NCBI GenBank assembly: GCA_002633275.1
Contig: NWBO01000151.1
Coordinates: forward strand, 124,001-188,000
DNA length: 64,000 nucleotides
Direction: 5' to 3'
Source of the DNA: Bacteroidales bacterium Phil12
Lineage (GTDB): Bacteria; Bacteroidota; Bacteroidia; Bacteroidales; P3
Shown: positions 51,234-60,115 of the stretch, piece after piece
How positions within the stretch are numbered: position 1 is the first letter of the stretch
How the letters are laid out: every line of letters starts with the position of its first letter
Notes under the pieces: generated by a model
Told to the model about the DNA's origin: nothing
The model's database searches: none
What the model saw: the letters and a program-made list of their open reading frames with translations, nothing else
Made by a program: the position numbers and the translations under genes

Positions 51234-52082
51234 ATGAAAACAACTGTAAACATCTTAAAAATCAAAACGGTGCTAATCATTTGCACCATAATATCAATCA
51301 TTAATTCTCAAAACGTTCTGGCACAAGAAAAAATAAATCAGACTGCCGGACATAATGTTCTTGGTAAATTCGCTCCTCAGTTTGCAGAACTCAACGACAA
51401 GGTTCTCTTCGGGGAAGACGTTTGGAACGACAGTACGTTGAACTTGCACGACCGTTCAATGATTACAATCTCTATACTTATGGGAAAGGGAATGCTCGAC
51501 TCTTCTTTCAAGTCACATCTTGAATTAGGAAAGAAACACGGTATCACCCGCAAGGAAATAGTTGCACTTATCACGCAAGGTGCTTTCTATGCCGGATGGC
51601 CCAATGCATGGGCTGCGTTCCGTATAGCAAAAGAAGTATGGACTGACGAGACAGAAGCCGCAACAGACAAAGAACGTTTCCAGCAAGAAATGATTTTTCC
51701 TATCGGCGAACCGAACACAGCCTACGCGAAGTATTTCATAGGCAACAGCTATCTCGCTCCAGTATCGACAGAGCAGGTCAAATTCACTAATGTCACATTC
51801 GAACCCCGTTGTCGTAACAACTGGCACATACATCACGCAACAAAAGGAGGCGGTCAGATGCTTGTCGGCGTGGCCGGACGCGGATGGTATCAGGAAGAAG
51901 AAAAACCTGCACAGGAGATTCTGCCCGGCACAGTCATCCATATTCCCGCTAATGTAAAGCACTGGCATGGAGCAGCTGCTGACGGTTGGTTTGCCCATCT
52001 CGCTTTTGAACTTCCTGGAGAAAATACTTCTAATGAATGGCTTGAACCTGTCACTGATGAAGAATACAATAAATTAAAATAA
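51234..52082 (+). CDS. Carboxymuconolactone decarboxylase-like / cupin fusion, exported
   Basis: 282 residues with an N-terminal signal (LIICTIISIINSQNVLAQ). Residues ~45-130 are a gamma-CMD domain (LHDRSMITISILMGKGM, SHLELGKKHGITRKEIVALITQGAFYAGWP) without the CxxC pair of AhpD. Residues ~175-265 are a cupin with metal ligands in NNWHIHHATKGGGQ and HWHGAAADGWFAH. Such fusions are common in gut bacteria; the reaction is not established as far as I know. It is first in an operon with the hydrolase (4 nt gap), flavodoxin and RibD_C-like genes. Confidence 0.88.
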   Translation: MKTTVNILKIKTVLIICTIISIINSQNVLAQEKINQTAGHNVLGKFAPQFAELNDKVLFGEDVWNDSTLNLHDRSMITISILMGKGMLDSSFKSHLELGKKHGITRKEIVALITQGAFYAGWPNAWAAFRIAKEVWTDETEAATDKERFQQEMIFPIGEPNTAYAKYFIGNSYLAPVSTEQVKFTNVTFEPRCRNNWHIHHATKGGGQMLVGVAGRGWYQEEEKPAQEILPGTVIHIPANVKHWHGAAADGWFAHLAFELPGENTSNEWLEPVTDEEYNKLK

Positions 52083-52086
52083 TAAT

Positions 52087-53139
52087 ATGCACAAATCATT
52101 AGTAATGCTTTTTTGCCTGCTACAAGTATTAGCTTTGGCAGGTCAAAATTTGACAAATAGAACAAAAATGGATACAATGAATTTGACAAACGAATGGGAT
52201 AAGATATTCCCACAGAGTGACAAGGTGGAACACTCAAAAGTAACTTTCCACAACCGCTACGGCATTACCATTGCCGCCGATCTGTACAAACCAAAAGGCA
52301 CGGAAGGTCCGTATGCAGCCATAGCCGTCTGCGGTCCTTACGGAGCAGATAAGGAGCAAGTGTCAGGACTCTATGCACAGACTCTCGCTGAGCGCGGATT
52401 TTTGACCATAGCTTTCGACCCCTCGTTCTACGGCGAGAGCGGTGGCGAACCCTGTTACCTCACGTCGCCCGAAATCAGCGTCGATGATTTCAGTGCAGCC
52501 GTTGATTACCTCGTGACAAATCCGGAGGTCGATCCTGAGCGTGTAGGTATTTTAGGCATCTGCGGATGGGGAGGATTCGCTCTTGCTGCAGCTGCCAACG
52601 ACCCACGTATCAAGGCAACAGTCACCTCGACGATGTACGATATGTGTCGTGTAATCGCCAACGGCTACTTTGGCGCAATGAACGCCGACGACCGCTACAA
52701 ACTCAAACAGACCCTCAACGCCCAGCGTACCGAAGACTATCGCAACGGAACGTATGCTGTTGATGGCGGTGTCATTGACCCGGTGCCAGAGGACGCTTCC
52801 ACATTCGTCAAACGTTATCACGACTTCTACAAGACGTCCCGTGGCTATCAGAAACGTTCGCCAAATTCCAACAACGGCAAACTCCGTACTGTTGCACTCG
52901 GATTCCTCAGCCATCCGCTGCTTTCGTATATCAGTGAAATTCGCAATCCGGTGATGATAATCCACGGTTCGAAAGCTCATTCGCTCTATTTCAGCAAAGA
53001 TGCCTACCAGCAACTCACGGGCGACAACAAAGAACTGGTTATCATTGACGGTGCAGACCACACCGACCTTTACGACAATCTCGAGAAGATTCCTTTCGAC
53101 CGCATTGACGGTTTCTTCAAAACTAACCTTATTAAATAA
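52087..53139 (+). CDS. Exported alpha/beta hydrolase (DLH/YcjY-like)
   Basis: A 350-residue hydrolase with an N-terminal signal (SLVMLFCLLQVLALAGQ). The fold is visible in FDPSFYGESGGEP and the nucleophile elbow GILGICGWGGFAL, where a Cys stands in place of the usual Ser of GxSxG, as in dienelactone hydrolases. The Asp and His regions are IIHGSKAHSLYFS and VIIDGADHTDLYDN. GC content is clearly above the backbone (34 of 60 bases G/C in 52381-52440). It overlaps the next start by 1 nt. The substrate is unknown. Confidence 0.86.
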   Translation: MHKSLVMLFCLLQVLALAGQNLTNRTKMDTMNLTNEWDKIFPQSDKVEHSKVTFHNRYGITIAADLYKPKGTEGPYAAIAVCGPYGADKEQVSGLYAQTLAERGFLTIAFDPSFYGESGGEPCYLTSPEISVDDFSAAVDYLVTNPEVDPERVGILGICGWGGFALAAAANDPRIKATVTSTMYDMCRVIANGYFGAMNADDRYKLKQTLNAQRTEDYRNGTYAVDGGVIDPVPEDASTFVKRYHDFYKTSRGYQKRSPNSNNGKLRTVALGFLSHPLLSYISEIRNPVMIIHGSKAHSLYFSKDAYQQLTGDNKELVIIDGADHTDLYDNLEKIPFDRIDGFFKTNLIK

Positions 53140-53756
53140 TGATGAAAAGACTAATTGGAATGGCAATACTGCTGTTTACGTGTACCGTCGGACTACAAGC
53201 ATGCAGTTTGCCTCAGAAAAAAACAAATCAAGCAACAAAAAAAGATATGAAAACTTTGATTGTGTATTTTTCCTTTACGGCAGGAAATACAAAAACAATC
53301 GCCGAAAAGATTCAGAAAGAAATCGGTGGCGACATCGTAAGGCTTGAGACTGTCAAGCCTTACCCAAAAGACTATGAGACAGCCGTTTCTCAAGGTCAGC
53401 ATGAAGTTGAACGCAGATATAAGCCCGAATTGAAACCGTTGGGTGTTGATTTGAAAGACTACGACCGCATTATCGTTGGCTCTCCCACATGGTGGTATAA
53501 GATGGCGCCAGCCGTCTTGACATTCCTTTCTTCCAATGATTTCACAGGAAAAGAAGTGGTTCCTTTTATGACGAATGCCGGCTGGCCGGGCACCGTGATA
53601 AAGGATATGACTGCCGAAGCAAAAAGACATGGGGCAACGGTAAGTGATGCCCACGAATTCCGCTTCAGCTCCAACTCTACCCACTACGACAAGATGGAAA
53701 CACCTGAAAGTGAACTCACACAGTGGATCAATCAATTAAAAAATAAGCGATTATGA
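53139..53756 (+). CDS. Flavodoxin-like lipoprotein (second copy)
   Basis: A 205-residue protein: MIGMAILLF-type lipoprotein signal ending LQAC, then a flavodoxin domain with YFSFTAGNTKTIAEKI (phosphate loop), DYDRIIVGSPTWWYKMAP and PFMTNAGWPGTV (FMN loops). It overlaps the hydrolase stop by 1 nt and the next start by 4 nt (ATGA), so the four genes are translationally coupled. It is similar in role to the flavodoxin at 48446 but GC-richer, so probably not a local duplicate. Confidence 0.88.
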   Translation: MMKRLIGMAILLFTCTVGLQACSLPQKKTNQATKKDMKTLIVYFSFTAGNTKTIAEKIQKEIGGDIVRLETVKPYPKDYETAVSQGQHEVERRYKPELKPLGVDLKDYDRIIVGSPTWWYKMAPAVLTFLSSNDFTGKEVVPFMTNAGWPGTVIKDMTAEAKRHGATVSDAHEFRFSSNSTHYDKMETPESELTQWINQLKNKRL

Positions 53757-54436
53757 AACCTTATATCATTAGTCACATGATGATGTCCGTGGACGGACGC
53801 ATCGATTGCCCGATGGTGGCACAAATCAGCGGTGAGGAATATTACACCTCGCTGGATAGTTTCGGCACCAGTTCCAAATTGTCCGGTCGTGTGACGGCGG
53901 CATTGGAATGTAGTGCAGTAAAGGAAGAAATATCAGAGAACTCCGATGCCGTACTTGGCGGCGAGTCTGTACATAAGGAAACGGAAAGCGAGGAATATAC
54001 CATCGTGGTTGATACGTATGGACGACTCCAAATGTCTGCCAGCGAGGCAGACGGTCACCCGTTGCTCGTTATGATGAGTGAAAACGTATCAGAAAGCCAC
54101 TTGGAAATGCTACGAAAGAACCATGTATCATGGATTGCTACGGGCAACAATCGTATTGACTTGCATCGTGCAATAGAGATTTTGGGAGAACAGTTCAGTG
54201 TAAAACGATTGATTATTGTCGGCGGTGGAAATATCAATGGCGGTTTTCTTGAAGCCGGTTTGATAGACGAGGTCAGCGTGATGATGGCTCCGGGTATTGA
54301 CGGTCGCAAGGGCGAGACTGCCGTGTTCGACGGCTGCACATGGAATGGCGTATCTCCTTATCACTTGAAATTACAAAGTGTCAAGCAAGTACCGGACACG
54401 GAAGTAATTTGGGCGCGTTATACAATGAAAAAATAG
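53753..54436 (+). CDS. RibD C-terminal (dihydrofolate reductase-like) domain protein
   Basis: A 227-residue NADPH-dependent reductase-like protein of the RibD_C fold: HMMMSVDGRIDCP at the N-terminus, LIIVGGGNINGGFLEAGLIDEVSVMMAP in the C-terminal half. It lacks a RibD deaminase domain, so a role in riboflavin synthesis is unlikely; these proteins act as general reductases. It is the last gene of the AraC-linked operon; the hairpin array at 54450-54538 follows. Confidence 0.88.
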   Translation: MKPYIISHMMMSVDGRIDCPMVAQISGEEYYTSLDSFGTSSKLSGRVTAALECSAVKEEISENSDAVLGGESVHKETESEEYTIVVDTYGRLQMSASEADGHPLLVMMSENVSESHLEMLRKNHVSWIATGNNRIDLHRAIEILGEQFSVKRLIIVGGGNINGGFLEAGLIDEVSVMMAPGIDGRKGETAVFDGCTWNGVSPYHLKLQSVKQVPDTEVIWARYTMKK

Positions 54437-54449
54437 TATTGAATTCACG

Positions 54450-54538
54450 TTAAAATAGTTACTGTAATTAATAAAATAATCACTCACACTATTTTTCTAA
54501 TGTGAGTGATTATTTTTGTGATGTGAGTGAAAAATTTT
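54450..54538. repeat. 21-bp phased array forming a terminator at the block edge
   Basis: GTTACTGTAATTAAT, ATCACTCACACTATT, ATGTGAGTGATTATT and ATGTGAGTGAAAAAT are at 21-nt steps. AATAATCACTCACA (54475-54488) pairs perfectly with 54501-54514 around a 12-nt loop, then TTTT. It lies between the convergent RibD_C-like gene and the flippase and marks the end of the GC-rich block. Confidence 0.87.
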
Positions 54539-54549
54539 ACAACTATTCT

Positions 54550-56097
54550 TTAACGAATGAATTTTGCTAAAAAGGATAGTTTGCCGTTGGATAAAACATT
54601 TCTCAAATCCATTCTCTCTGTTTTGGAAAAACCTATATAAACCATATAAGCCAACAAAAGCAAATCAACTGCACAAGCCAATAAAATTTTCACAACAAAA
54701 TTACTTGCAATCAATCGCTCCACCATAAGCCAAGAGGTTATAATAATAGCCGCAACAACGATACACGGCACGATAACGTTTTTGAAATATTGCTTAACAT
54801 TCATTTCGGCAACGTTTTTTGCAATCAACATTATCGCCAATACATCTAATACTTCCACCGCCATAACAATTATAAATATATAGTGATACGGTAACGACAA
54901 CCGCAGACTTACGTACGACAACAACAATGGCAACAACCAAAACACGCATTCACAGATATTGTATAACTTTATTCGTCCCGTTGCCATAAAGACAACGTCC
55001 AATTGTTGGTGTAAACTATTGACCAATGTGTTTAGTAAAAGAATTTGGACAAACAGAACAGAATATTGCGGCACATCTCCAAGCCATATATTGAGTATTT
55101 CATTTGTTGCAAACAGCAACGGCACAACCAACAAAGCATCTAAAACAAATACGCTCTTAGATGCAAGAAAGAAAACTTTGAACATATTTGTTTTATCGTC
55201 TTTGGCATAACTGCGTGTTATGTATGGATTGACTACAACAGAGATATTATTCAAAAACATCGTTACCGCACTTTTGAGTTGATAGGCAACACCACGCGCA
55301 GCATTGACAGCAGTTCCGCCGAATACGTTCAAAAGCATATTTAATCCGTTTTGCGTAACGGTAAATGAAGCATTGCCTAAAAATCTCCAACCGGCAAAAC
55401 TCATCATTTGCCTAAGCAACGAGCGGTCGTATGTTTTCTTCAATTTACATTCAACAAAATGTTTTCGGCAATACATAACGGTTAAAATTCTTATAAGCAA
55501 CGTTACACAAAATACCGCAACTCCGTAGAAAATCAAACTATCCACCGCTATAAACGGCAATATCAATACCGCCAAAAGTTTCAATACTCCGTCGATTATA
55601 GTCATAAGGGCATAAAAACCCATTTTCTCGTGAGCAATGACACAAGCGTCGTAGGGCGTTGTTATAATAGAAATAACCGTTGCCAACAATGAGAGCTGGA
55701 ATACAAATCCCGCAGCAAACATTCGCGAAGTTTCTATATTGGCTTTGTAATTCAAAAACCAAAGACCAACAACCTCAACAAGGATTATAAACACTACCCC
55801 GATAATTAGGTTAATCGTTATGCTTGTGTTAAACACTGAGGAAAGTTTTTGAGCATTGCCTTTACCCATTTCATAGTTCAAAAACCTTTGTGTGGAAGCC
55901 GTGAAAAGTACTTTAATAGACTCAAACATCGCAACTACACTGCCGACAAGAGAAAACAATCCGAAATCGTCTTCGCCCAACGCTTTCAACAAAACTCTTG
56001 AAGTATAAAAATAGATAACAGTCAAAAGTGCCATGCGTATATACATCACGGCTGTGTTTTTTACCAATACTTCTCCTTGTTTTGTGTTTTGAGTCAT
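54550..56097 (-). CDS. Wzx-type oligosaccharide flippase
   Basis: A 515-residue polytopic membrane protein of the MOP/Wzx family, with about 12-14 hydrophobic helices, LGEDDFGLFSLVGSVVAMFES near the N-terminus and MMSFAGWRFLGNASFTVTQNGLNMLLN in the middle. It would move a lipid-linked repeat unit across the inner membrane. It is the last gene of the dideoxyhexose operon; its ATG shares one base with the glycosyltransferase stop. Confidence 0.88.
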   Translation of the reverse strand: MTQNTKQGEVLVKNTAVMYIRMALLTVIYFYTSRVLLKALGEDDFGLFSLVGSVVAMFESIKVLFTASTQRFLNYEMGKGNAQKLSSVFNTSITINLIIGVVFIILVEVVGLWFLNYKANIETSRMFAAGFVFQLSLLATVISIITTPYDACVIAHEKMGFYALMTIIDGVLKLLAVLILPFIAVDSLIFYGVAVFCVTLLIRILTVMYCRKHFVECKLKKTYDRSLLRQMMSFAGWRFLGNASFTVTQNGLNMLLNVFGGTAVNAARGVAYQLKSAVTMFLNNISVVVNPYITRSYAKDDKTNMFKVFFLASKSVFVLDALLVVPLLFATNEILNIWLGDVPQYSVLFVQILLLNTLVNSLHQQLDVVFMATGRIKLYNICECVFWLLPLLLSYVSLRLSLPYHYIFIIVMAVEVLDVLAIMLIAKNVAEMNVKQYFKNVIVPCIVVAAIIITSWLMVERLIASNFVVKILLACAVDLLLLAYMVYIGFSKTERMDLRNVLSNGKLSFLAKFIR

Positions 56098-57074
56098 TAA
56101 ACCTTGATTCCTGCTTTTTTGTTTATATGTCTGTAATAGATTTTACGGCAAGTCTCATACAAATCAAAGTTTATCCAATAAAGAATAATGCAAATAAGAC
56201 GCACAAATATATTGGCGTTGCGTTTATAAAAGGAATAACCGTTTTTCCATAACAATCTACGGCGAAAACGTCCCTTTTGCTGAGTTATTTTGCTTGTTAC
56301 TTGAATTAGCGGCAGGTTATTGGAAACTACTTTTAATAGTTTACGTTGTTGTTTAGAGGAAATATCGAAATTAATATCGCCAAAAGCTCTCACACCTAAC
56401 ATAACCTGAATATATCTCTTAGCACTCCAATTGTCGTCAGCCCTTTCGCTATACTCAATGCAAGAATGCGAGGAAACAAAAACACGTTTGCCGTCAATCA
56501 AACTTTTAATTATCGGCGCAAGAAAAGATATAAATGTATAGGAATATGCTGTCAAATCGCCAAGATATGGTTTTATCATATCAAGGTTATATAGTATCGA
56601 AAGATAATATAGTTCGCCTTTCTTGGTTTTATCGGAATAATAATTCAAAAAGTCATCTACCGAATAAATGAAACGATTTTCGTGCTTAACTTTATTCAAC
56701 AAAGAATACTTGACTGCTGCGGTTTTACCGTCATCATCATATTGTTTTATATCTTCAAAGATTTTGTCGATGCTACCGGGTAACACCTTATCGTCATCTG
56801 ATATGCACCAACACCATTTAGTATTTACCAAAAGATAACATATCGCCACGTTCGTCGCCATTCCAACGTTGAAACTCCAACTATTGACAGTGATGTTTTT
56901 TACAAATTCCACATCGAAATTCTCTTCAATCATCTTTTTGACATCATACGACGAATGATTGTCCGATATAACAATTTTGTATTCGCCTATATGCCCTTGC
57001 GAATAAAGGTTGAAAAGAAGATTTTTCAATCTTTCCTCTCTATTGTATGTAGGTATAAGTACGGTTAAATCCAT
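56097..57074 (-). CDS. Family 2 glycosyltransferase
   Basis: A 325-residue GT-A glycosyltransferase beginning MDLTVLIPTYNREERLKNLL, with the acidic metal site WCWCISDDDKVLPG. The C-terminus has basic and hydrophobic stretches (RLICIILYWINFDLYE) that may touch the membrane. The frame extends 25 codons upstream into tyv, but the start MDLTVLIP at 57074 is typical. It may add the dideoxy sugar made by its neighbours (inference). Confidence 0.88.
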   Translation of the reverse strand: MDLTVLIPTYNREERLKNLLFNLYSQGHIGEYKIVISDNHSSYDVKKMIEENFDVEFVKNITVNSWSFNVGMATNVAICYLLVNTKWCWCISDDDKVLPGSIDKIFEDIKQYDDDGKTAAVKYSLLNKVKHENRFIYSVDDFLNYYSDKTKKGELYYLSILYNLDMIKPYLGDLTAYSYTFISFLAPIIKSLIDGKRVFVSSHSCIEYSERADDNWSAKRYIQVMLGVRAFGDINFDISSKQQRKLLKVVSNNLPLIQVTSKITQQKGRFRRRLLWKNGYSFYKRNANIFVRLICIILYWINFDLYETCRKIYYRHINKKAGIKV

Positions 57075-57085
57075 AATAAAAATGT

Positions 57086-58099
57086 TTATTGCTGCAACCA
57101 ATCCAGCATTAAGTTTATTCCCTCTTGTTTGCTCACTATCGGCTGCCATTTAATTATATTTTTTGCTTTTGTTATGTCGGCTACAAAAACTTTTTGGTCG
57201 CTTTCTCTCCAAGGCAACTGTTTGTATTGCATTTTTATATCAAATTTGTTTTCCAACATATCAAACAATTCCAATAAAGACAATGAATTTTCTATTCCTC
57301 CACCAATATTGAAAACTTGTCCGTAGGCTTCCTTGCAATCTTTCGCCTTGAAATACAAATTAACAACGTCTTTGCCGTGCAGAACATCTCTAACCTGCTT
57401 TCCTGTCCCCGAAATAGTAAAAGGTTCTTTGGCAATATTGTTTTTTATCTCCAAAGCCTTTTGACAAAACCAACCAATCCAACCTTGATCAAAGGTAGCA
57501 TGTTGATTTGTCCCATACATGGAAGAATGCCTGAACACAATAGTTTTCAAACCATATATTCTATGAAAATCCAATAAGTATTGGTCCGCCGTACCTTTGG
57601 AACAACCATACGGAGAATGGAAATCCAAATTTATTGTTTCGGGATAACCATTCGGATATTCCTTACAAATATAACGAGAGGCGTTTTCGTCAAAATGAAA
57701 TTGCTCGAAATCTCCATAGACTTTATTTGTAGAAGAATAAAGTATAACCGTATGCGGAGAATATTTCCTAACAGAATCCAAAACATTAAAAGTACCCAAA
57801 GCATTAGTTTCAAAATCTTGTCGAGGATTGGAAATACTTGTCGTCATTGCCACTTGACCGGCAAGATGAAAGATGTAATTGGGCTGAACTTCCTTGATAA
57901 TTGTTTCTATATCATTAACATTTCTTGTATCTGCGGGATAATACTTAAATTCTCCCAACGAACGCAACCATTGTAAATTTCTATCGCTGCCAAATCTGTA
58001 AAGATTATCCACAATAAACAATTCCTCGTTTCTTTTCATTACTTCGGCTGCCAAATTACTACCGATAAATCCGCAACCACCGGTTATAAGATATTTCAT
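57086..58099 (-). CDS. CDP-paratose 2-epimerase (CDP-tyvelose epimerase)-like
   Basis: A 337-residue extended SDR with the NAD motif GGCGFIGSN and the active-site YGCSK. Segments such as LYRFGSDRNLQWLRSLG, SSTNKVYGDFEQ, RHSSMYGTNQHATFDQGWIGWFCQKALE are those I know from Tyv/RfbE, which epimerises CDP-paratose to CDP-tyvelose. All upstream enzymes of that path except the E3 reductase are encoded in the same operon. The family call is good; the exact product is inferred. Confidence 0.87.
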   Translation of the reverse strand: MKYLITGGCGFIGSNLAAEVMKRNEELFIVDNLYRFGSDRNLQWLRSLGEFKYYPADTRNVNDIETIIKEVQPNYIFHLAGQVAMTTSISNPRQDFETNALGTFNVLDSVRKYSPHTVILYSSTNKVYGDFEQFHFDENASRYICKEYPNGYPETINLDFHSPYGCSKGTADQYLLDFHRIYGLKTIVFRHSSMYGTNQHATFDQGWIGWFCQKALEIKNNIAKEPFTISGTGKQVRDVLHGKDVVNLYFKAKDCKEAYGQVFNIGGGIENSLSLLELFDMLENKFDIKMQYKQLPWRESDQKVFVADITKAKNIIKWQPIVSKQEGINLMLDWLQQ

Positions 58100-58103
58100 A
58101 GTC

Positions 58104-59003
58104 TTATTGTCTTGCTAATTCTTTTAATCTATTTTTTACATCAAAGTTTATATGCATCGATGTCAGTTTTTCCAACTTTTCAACGCTGCATTCCAAATTC
58201 ATTGTCTCGTTTTCCCTATATGGTATTGCTCCGTAATTAATTTTTGAGCAAGAGCCTAACTCTGTTTTCAAGGTCTCAATGATTTCTTTCAAAGAAATAC
58301 TTTCTCCACTTGACACATTCAAGATTTCACCCTTGACTTTATCGTAATTTTCCAATATCTTTGAAATACAAATCACGAAATCCTTTACATAAATAAAGTC
58401 CCTTTTTTGCTTGCACAATGTTACGTTCAACTCTTTATTGTCTTTCAAAGAAGAAATAACGTATGGAATAAATTTTTGTTTATTTTGATATTTTCCGAAC
58501 AAATTACCCGGACGCACAACCATTGTCGGAAAAGAATAATTTCTATAAAGCATCAACGCAGTATTAACTGTCAGTTGTTTAACCAATGCGTAAGGCGAAT
58601 CGGGACATTCTCTCATATCCTCTTTGTACGGAGAAGGCACGCTACCATACTCTTCCGAAGTTCCAAACTGGATAAACAATTTCAGCGTCTTGCAATCCTT
58701 AAAACGTTTATACAAATTCATCAAAATTTTCAAGTTTGTTGAAATCATATCATCAAACAAACCCAAATCTCTATCCGCCGTTACAATGGAAGCAAGGTTG
58801 ATAATATAATCGGGTGGCTCGATATTTTTATCGATACTATCCTCAATCAAATTTATTTCATACTTTTCAACCATTGTATATTGTTCAAAATACTCTTTAT
58901 CAATAAACCTGTCGAATACAACAATATCGTAGTCCCGATAAAGGTTTTCGACTATATTTTTACCAATAAATCCGCTACCACCAATCAAAAACAATCTTTC
59001 CAT
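58104..59003 (-). CDS. CDP-4-keto-3,6-dideoxyglucose reductase-like SDR
   Basis: A 299-residue SDR with GGSGFIGKN (NAD(P) motif), FIQFGTSEEYGS and YALVK (catalytic Thr/Tyr/Lys). In this position it most likely reduces the 4-keto group of CDP-4-keto-3,6-dideoxyglucose, giving CDP-paratose (as Prt/RfbS) or CDP-abequose (as Abe/RfbJ). The tyv-like gene 4 nt downstream favours paratose. It follows rfbG by 31 nt. Confidence 0.82.
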   Translation of the reverse strand: MERLFLIGGSGFIGKNIVENLYRDYDIVVFDRFIDKEYFEQYTMVEKYEINLIEDSIDKNIEPPDYIINLASIVTADRDLGLFDDMISTNLKILMNLYKRFKDCKTLKLFIQFGTSEEYGSVPSPYKEDMRECPDSPYALVKQLTVNTALMLYRNYSFPTMVVRPGNLFGKYQNKQKFIPYVISSLKDNKELNVTLCKQKRDFIYVKDFVICISKILENYDKVKGEILNVSSGESISLKEIIETLKTELGSCSKINYGAIPYRENETMNLECSVEKLEKLTSMHINFDVKNRLKELARQ

Positions 59004-59034
59004 CAGGCTTTCGTAGTTTTATTATCTTTTAATT

Positions 59035-60111
59035 TTATAAACTACTGTACTTTTCTATTTGCTCAATACACAAATCCAATACGTTTTCGCTATTATAACG
59101 TTTGTACCAATCGACAGTCAAAGCAACGCATTGCTCTATATTCATTTTTGGTTTCCAACCCAAACGAAAATATGCTTTGGAAATATCCAACATTAATAAG
59201 TTGGCTTCGTGCAGTGCGTTCGCATCGGACAAATCTCTCAATTCGCCATTGCCATAACACTTAACCACCATTTGTGCAACGTCCCAAACAGGAATAATAC
59301 TATCAATGGTAGGACCGAAATTCCAACCCTCACAGTATTTTGTAGGTTCGTTCCACATCTTTTGTGCCAACATCATATAGCCCCGTAACGGCTCTAAGAC
59401 ATGTTGCCACGGGCGAACGGCTTTTGGAGAGCGTATGACTATCGCCTGCCCTTTCTCCAAACTGCGAATACAATCCGGAATTATTCTATCCATAGCCCAA
59501 TCGCCACCACCTATAACATTACCGGCACGAACAGATGCCAAAGATTTTTTGTGCAATTCGTATTTTTTGGTATTAAAGAAACTGCGTCTCCAAGAAGATA
59601 TGGCAATCTCGGCTGCACCTTTGGAAGAAGAATATGGGTCATAGCCGCCCATAGGTTCATTTTCTTTATAGCCCCATAGTTGTTCCTTGTTTTCGTAACA
59701 TTTATCTGTGGTTATCATCACACAAACCCTGACGCTCGGAGTTATTCGGACTGCTTCCATAATATTGATGCTGCCCATAACATTAACTTGATATGTCTCC
59801 ACAGGTTTTTCGTACGACAACCTTACCAACGGCTGTGCCGCCAAATGAAAGACTATTTCTGGTTGATAAGTATTGAAAATTTCTTTTACTTCATCTATAT
59901 TGCAAATATCTTCTATTATATCAGCCTTAATACACTTGCCGATTTGGGATAACACAAAATTATCTTTTTCGCTATATGGCTCTAAACCTATACCTATAAC
60001 TTCGGCTCCAAGATGATGCAACCAAATAGCAAGCCACGAGCCCTTAAAACCGGTGTGTCCGGTTATAAGAACTTTTTTACCTTTATAAAAATTATTGAAT
60101 GATTCCTCCAT
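59035..60111 (-). CDS. rfbG: CDP-glucose 4,6-dehydratase
   Basis: A 358-residue extended SDR converting CDP-glucose to CDP-4-keto-6-deoxyglucose. Motifs are VLITGHTGFKGSWLAIWL, VVFHLAAQPLVRLSYEKPVETYQVNVMG-like segments, TTDKCYEN and YSSSK, followed by RAGNVIGGGDWAMDRIIPD and RPWQHVLEP. The start is set at 60111 (MEESFNNFY), 4 nt after the rfbF stop; a longer start at 60138 would overlap rfbF. Confidence 0.94.
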   Translation of the reverse strand: MEESFNNFYKGKKVLITGHTGFKGSWLAIWLHHLGAEVIGIGLEPYSEKDNFVLSQIGKCIKADIIEDICNIDEVKEIFNTYQPEIVFHLAAQPLVRLSYEKPVETYQVNVMGSINIMEAVRITPSVRVCVMITTDKCYENKEQLWGYKENEPMGGYDPYSSSKGAAEIAISSWRRSFFNTKKYELHKKSLASVRAGNVIGGGDWAMDRIIPDCIRSLEKGQAIVIRSPKAVRPWQHVLEPLRGYMMLAQKMWNEPTKYCEGWNFGPTIDSIIPVWDVAQMVVKCYGNGELRDLSDANALHEANLLMLDISKAYFRLGWKPKMNIEQCVALTVDWYKRYNSENVLDLCIEQIEKYSSL

Positions 60112-60115
60112 TTTC

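Noticed and set aside
51234-52082. Loss of the CxxC site in the CMD domain as an anomaly
   Set aside because: Many gamma-CMD family members lack this pair, so it is not evidence of a dead enzyme.
48446-53756. Tandem duplication of a flavodoxin
   Set aside because: The two flavodoxins differ in sequence and base composition and more likely have separate origins.
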